From: Bacillota bacterium | GTDB taxonomy: Bacteria > Bacillota > Clostridia > Peptostreptococcales > Anaerovoracaceae | DNA length: 64,000 bases | Direction of reading: 5' to 3' | NCBI GenBank assembly: GCA_017459895.1 | Contig: JAFUCA010000006.1 | Location: forward strand, 62,001-126,000 | Shown here: positions 60,587-64,000 of the stretch, piece after piece | Layout: each line of letters opens with the position of its first letter | Position numbering within the stretch: position 1 is the stretch's first letter | Notes under the pieces: model-generated | The model's database searches: none | What the model was told of the DNA's origin: nothing | Seen by the model: only the letters and a program-made list of their open reading frames with translations | Made by a program: the position numbers and the translations under genes

Positions 60587-61780
60587 ATGGAAAGAAATGT
60601 AGGAACCATCTCGAGAGGAATCCGGTGCCCGATCATCCGGGAAGGCGATGATCTGGCGAAGATCGTTGTGGACAGCGTCCTGACCGCGGGACAGACCGAC
60701 GGGTTCGAGCTGCGGGACAGAGACATCGTCTGCGTGACCGAATCGGTCGTTGCCCGGTCCCAGGGAAACTACGCGTCCGTGGATGCGATCGCAGCGGATG
60801 TGAAGGCGAAGCTGGGGGGAGAGACCATCGGCGTCATCTTCCCGATCCTGTCCAGAAACCGGTTCGCGATCTGCCTGCGGGGCATCGCGAAGGGGGCGAA
60901 GAAGATCGTGCTGATGCTCAGCTATCCCAGCGATGAGGTTGGAAATGAGCTGGTCTCCATCGACCGGATCGACGAGGCGGGCGTGAATCCGTACAGCGAT
61001 GTTCTCACACTGGAGAAATACAGAGAGCTGTTCGGTGAGAACCGGCATCCCTTTACCGGCGTAGACTATGTTCAGTACTACGGAGATCTGATCCGGGAAT
61101 GCGGCGCGGAGGCGGAGATTATTTTCGCGAACCAGCCGAAGACGATCCTGAACTATACGAAGAATGTCCTGACCTGCGATATCCACACCAGAGCGCGGAC
61201 GAAGCGCATCCTGAAGGCCGCCGGCGCGGAGGTCGTCTGCGGGCTGGACGATATCCTGAATGAGTCCGTGGACGGCAGCGGATTCAACTCGAAGTACGGA
61301 CTGCTGGGCTCCAACAAGGCAACGGAAGACAGCGTCAAGCTGTTCCCCGAGAACGGCCAGCCTTTGGTCGACGAGATCCAGGCGCAGCTGAAGGAGAGAA
61401 CCGGCAAGAACGTGGAGGTCATGGTCTATGGTGACGGCGCCTTCAAGGATCCGGTTGGTAAAATATGGGAGCTAGCAGACCCGAGCGTGGGCGTTGCCTG
61501 GACCAAGGGTCTGGAGGGCACCCCGAACGAGCTGAAGCTGAAGTACCTGGCGGACAACGACTTCGCGGACCTGTCCGGCGACGCGCTGAAGGAAGCGATC
61601 TCCGGCCGCATCAAGGAGAAGGACGGCAGCCTGGTGGGCAAGATGGAATCCGAGGGAACCACGCCCCGCCAGCTGACGGATCTGATCGGATCGCTGTGCG
61701 ACCTGACCAGCGGCTCCGGCGACAAGGGAACCCCCATCGTATTCATCCAGGGATACTTTGACAACTACACCACGGAATAG
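60587..61780 (+). CDS. Coenzyme F420-0:L-glutamate ligase-like protein
   Basis: Member of the CofE/FbiB fold (F420_ligase family), 397 residues. The N-terminal half shows DRDIVCVTESVVARSQGNYA and the central part has the conserved GLLGSNKATEDSVKLFP, VYGDGAFKDPVGKIWELADP and TSGSGDKGTPIVFIQGYFD. Clostridia are not generally known to make F420, and members of this family in such genomes are not characterised, so the reaction may be another gamma-glutamyl or amide ligation. ATG 60587 follows AAAGAGG. Transcription probably runs on from parB. A strong terminator lies behind it. Confidence 0.72.
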   Translation: MERNVGTISRGIRCPIIREGDDLAKIVVDSVLTAGQTDGFELRDRDIVCVTESVVARSQGNYASVDAIAADVKAKLGGETIGVIFPILSRNRFAICLRGIAKGAKKIVLMLSYPSDEVGNELVSIDRIDEAGVNPYSDVLTLEKYRELFGENRHPFTGVDYVQYYGDLIRECGAEAEIIFANQPKTILNYTKNVLTCDIHTRARTKRILKAAGAEVVCGLDDILNESVDGSGFNSKYGLLGSNKATEDSVKLFPENGQPLVDEIQAQLKERTGKNVEVMVYGDGAFKDPVGKIWELADPSVGVAWTKGLEGTPNELKLKYLADNDFADLSGDALKEAISGRIKEKDGSLVGKMESEGTTPRQLTDLIGSLCDLTSGSGDKGTPIVFIQGYFDNYTTE

Positions 61781-61803
61781 CTTGAATCCTGCGAATGATA
61801 AAG

Positions 61804-61828
61804 CCCGGCATTTTCGCCGGGTTTTTTC
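61804..61828 (+). terminator. Rho-independent terminator
   Basis: CCCGGC, short loop, GCCGGG, then six T. Ends the parAB/ligase transcript. Confidence 0.88.
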
Positions 61829-61857
61829 TTGACACTTAACTATAAAAACTATAAAAT
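61829..61857 (+). promoter_or_regulatory. Promoter of second AAA ATPase gene
   Basis: TTGACA at 61829, a 17-base spacer, TAAAAT at 61852. The -10 lies inside the first copy of the direct repeat listed next. Confidence 0.75.
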
Positions 61858-61886
61858 TAAAACATAAACTATAAAAACTATAAAAT
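61838..61886 (+). repeat. Twenty-base direct repeat overlapping the promoter
   Basis: AACTATAAAAACTATAAAAT occurs at 61838 and 61867 without change (29 start to start). Each is itself built of two ACTATAAAA units. The first copy covers the -10 element, the second the transcript start, as expected for a repressor site. Confidence 0.75.
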
Positions 61887-61909
61887 CAATAAAAGAAAGG
61901 ATGCGAGCA

Positions 61910-62992
61910 ATGTACGATAGCAGTCCTTACAATCCTTCCTTTGGGTCTGAACCGGGGGCATACATTCACAGAGAAGATGTGGAGAATAAAATCCTAAACA
62001 AATTCTGTGAAGAAAAAACAGGTCCACGGTCATATATGATCATGGGAGCACGCGGATCCGGAAAAACAGTTTTAATGCATCACATGGCAAACAGATTTGA
62101 AACGTTTGATGATTGGGTCGTTGTAAGAATGAATCCAAATGTCAATATGCTGGACTCATGTATGAGAAAACTGTACGGGCATAAGAAAGCATCCCCCATT
62201 ATCAAAGCAGCGAAGATCAATCTGAATCTGTTTAGTCTGACACTGGAAATGCCGACACCTCAGGTGGCAGATGTGGAGGAAGCCATAGCAGAGATCCTAA
62301 AAGAACTGAAAAAGAATGAGATGAGGCTTCTGATCGTCATAGATGAAGCAACAAACACACCATCCATGAAGGCATTTGTAAGCGCATATCAGAATCTGAT
62401 CGGACAGAAATTGCCTGCATATATGCTGATGACAGGCCTTTATGAGAAGATCAACTCTTTGAGGGAAGAAGATAATCTGACCTTCTTGTACCGCATGCCG
62501 AGAATCTATCTCGAACCGCTCAACATCGGAGAAATCGAAATGAATTACAAAGAAGTGTTTGATCTTAAAGATAGCGAGGCAGGCAGGATGGCGGCGATCA
62601 CAAAGGGGTATTCCTACGCGTTCCAGCTTTTGGGAGATCTGACTTGGGAGAATGACGGTGACTATACAGCTGTTCTTGAGGAGTATCGTGCGCAGCTCTA
62701 TGAGGTAGTCTACAGCAAACTCTGGCGCGAGACAACCCCGGTAGATCGGGATGTTCTATATTGCATCGCATCTTCGGAAGATGGGAAAGTGAAAACAATA
62801 AGAGAGATGCTTGGAAGAGAATCAAATGAATTTTCTCCATATAGTGATAGACTGAAGAAAAAAGGCGTTGCGGACGGTAATCGAAGGGGGTATCTGGAGC
62901 TGGCCCTTCCCTTCTTTAAAGGATATGTCCTGGATCATTATAATGGTTATTATCGCACAAGACCAGTGGAGGACCTTCCGGAGGGATTATAA
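61910..62992 (+). CDS. AAA-type ATP-binding protein, paralogue of the gene at 9305
   Basis: Same family as the protein at 9305. About 360 residues with Walker A GARGSGKTVLMH (near residue 47) and Walker B LLIVIDEA (near 143), and a C-terminal part (REMLGRESNEFSPYSDRLKK) that looks like a winged helix. It is much richer in A+T than the housekeeping genes beside it, which suggests a different origin. I chose the second ATG (61910), nine bases after GAAAGG, matching the shape of the paralogue's N-terminus; 61901 is possible. Own promoter, operator-like repeat and terminator: a single-gene unit. Confidence 0.78.
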   Translation: MYDSSPYNPSFGSEPGAYIHREDVENKILNKFCEEKTGPRSYMIMGARGSGKTVLMHHMANRFETFDDWVVVRMNPNVNMLDSCMRKLYGHKKASPIIKAAKINLNLFSLTLEMPTPQVADVEEAIAEILKELKKNEMRLLIVIDEATNTPSMKAFVSAYQNLIGQKLPAYMLMTGLYEKINSLREEDNLTFLYRMPRIYLEPLNIGEIEMNYKEVFDLKDSEAGRMAAITKGYSYAFQLLGDLTWENDGDYTAVLEEYRAQLYEVVYSKLWRETTPVDRDVLYCIASSEDGKVKTIREMLGRESNEFSPYSDRLKKKGVADGNRRGYLELALPFFKGYVLDHYNGYYRTRPVEDLPEGL

Positions 62993-63087
62993 TGCTCAAC
63001 CACCACATCTTGTACCAACCATCCCTGCACACCCCCGGCAGCAAAAAAGTAAAAAAAAAGTATCATTTCAATCCTACTCATACAAAG

Positions 63088-63129
63088 GCTGTGAAACCCG
63101 TTGAAAAACCAACGGTTTCGCAGCTTTTT
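63088..63129 (+). terminator. Rho-independent terminator of second AAA gene
   Basis: GCTG-GAAACCCGTT pairs with AACGGTTTC-CAGC around a GAAAAACC loop, then five T. Confidence 0.82.
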
Positions 63130-63166
63130 CGCTTCGAAAGACATACGAAACCACTCTGTTTAAGAT

Positions 63167-63196
63167 TTGACAACCTAAGTACAAGAATTGTATTAT
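63167..63196 (+). promoter_or_regulatory. Promoter of surface protein gene
   Basis: TTGACA at 63167, an 18-base spacer, TATTAT at 63191; the start codon is 100 bases further, leaving a long leader. Confidence 0.6.
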
Positions 63197-63296
63197 AACC
63201 TATGTATGTATGCGCTGTAACGAAAACGTTTGCGCGCACACAAAACCGTAATCAAATCAATTATCAATCGCATATACGAAGCATTAGGAGCCCGAC

Positions 63297-64000
63297 ATGA
63301 GGAACAACAAATCTGCCAATAGAATGGTCGCCGTTACACTGGCACTGATGATGGCCGTAACTCCGTTTTTCAGCACCCACGCGATGGAGACGACGGCGCC
63401 GCCGCCGGATGTGACGGCAGCGCAGGAAACGGATCAGACGCAGAGCACCGGGGATAAGGTGACACCTTCGAAGCCCGAGGTCCAGACGGACGCAGAGAAG
63501 GCCGAGACGAAACCGTCACCATTGAGGGCAAAGGCAACTTCCAGGGAAAGACCAGCTGTAGTTATATAATCACACCCGCCGATATCGCGCAGGCCAGTAT
63601 CGCAGCGATGGATCCCGTGAGGAACACCGGTGAGGAGCTTACACCGAAGCCGGAGCTGATCTTCAACGGCACGACGCTGAAGGAAGGAACTGATTACGAG
63701 ATCACCGGCTACGAGAACAACGTTGAGATCGGAACCGCAGCCGTCCGCATCCAGGGCAAAGGCAATTTCACAGGAACGACCAGCGGAAGCTTCGAGATCA
63801 TCGAGAACGACGGAGGATACTCTGAACTTCCGGCAGCAGAACAGAAGACAGTGAACAGTATCGCAAGCAAGCTGGGCATGGATGTTCCGGAAGCAATGGA
63901 CGTCTATAACTACGCTAAGGAAGCCGGTGTCCCGACGGATACGCTGTCGATCACAGATGAAACGATCCTGAAGGGGAACACAGACACAGACGTGAAGGGA
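63297..64000 (+). pseudogene. Secreted surface-repeat protein, frame broken near 63.5 kb (3' end off window)
   Basis: Starts with a signal peptide (MVAVTLALMMAVTPFFSTHA) and a Thr/Glu/Pro-rich linker in one frame, which ends at a stop at 63567–63569. The sequence then makes sense only in the -1 frame, which is open from about 63452 to the window end. That frame reads TVTIEGKGNFQGKTSCSYII, then GTDYEITGYENNVEIGTAAV and a second GKGNFTGT unit: repeats common in clostridial surface proteins. So either one base is missing (or two added) between about 63455 and 63565, or an internal deletion joined two frames. Regulated slippage is possible but no canonical slippery heptamer is seen. ATG 63297 follows AGGAG. 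Confidence 0.65.

Noticed and set aside
62993-63296. Small frames overlapping the end of the second AAA gene
   Set aside because: They contain the terminator and promoter and have no ribosome sites.

Overview
The window is the origin region of a Bacillota chromosome, most likely Clostridia. The order rpmH–rnpA–yidD–yidC–jag–mnmE–mnmG–rsmG–parA–parB runs rightwards. dnaA–dnaN–recF–gyrB–gyrA–trpS runs leftwards from the same point, near 50.2–52.1 kb. The sequence is fairly G+C rich, starts are preceded by strong GGAGG-type sites, and DnaD-type replication proteins and an LtaS-type enzyme are present. A member of Anaerovoracaceae/Family XIII or a relative would fit, but the family cannot be fixed from the sequence alone. 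No tRNA, rRNA, CRISPR, insertion sequence or prophage was seen.

Layout. 0–9 kb: a transglutaminase/DUF58/MoxR operon and two large secreted proteins. 9.3–11.8 kb: an AAA ATPase with a winged-helix-like C-terminus, and an O-antigen-ligase-like membrane protein. 11.8–22.9 kb: housekeeping genes on the minus strand (an NnrE–MazG fusion, phosphohexomutase, CvpA, GntR regulator, ispE, an anchored Ig-like protein, tadA, acetyltransferase, LtaS-like, rsmA, divIC-like). 23–31.3 kb: a replication/ribosome operon rpsF–ssb–rpsR–gdpP–rplI–dnaB–dnaD-like–M23 peptidase. 31.4–42.2 kb: an accessory stretch of small metabolic, lipoprotein and regulatory genes separated by unusually long repeat-bearing gaps. 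42.2–61.8 kb: the origin core with two perfect parS sites around parAB. 61.8–64 kb: a second AAA ATPase and a broken surface-protein gene.

Most striking are the intergenic gaps at about 5.7, 13.2, 31.5, 34.5, 35.4, 37.3, 38.5, 39.5, 40.2 and 42.1 kb. Each holds a short word (5–11 bp), usually private to that gap, repeated in both orientations. In the best cases copies alternate with fixed start-to-start steps of 31 bp (word to reverse complement) and 21–22 bp (back again), that is about 3 and 2 turns of the helix. The geometry is shared between gaps although the words differ and the spacers are unrelated. I know of no described element with this design, and it is my main candidate for something new.

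A second, independent signal is the dispersed decamer GCAAAGGCTG, found 22 times exactly in 64 kb on both strands, in genes and between them. It resembles an uptake-type or architectural word. Other oddities are a DnaD protein fused to a DnaI-like zinc region without the AAA+ part, a glycerate kinase interrupted by a pentapeptide-repeat minisatellite, an acid phosphatase gene with an in-frame TAG, a shikimate-kinase relative without a P-loop, and a GdpP without membrane segments.
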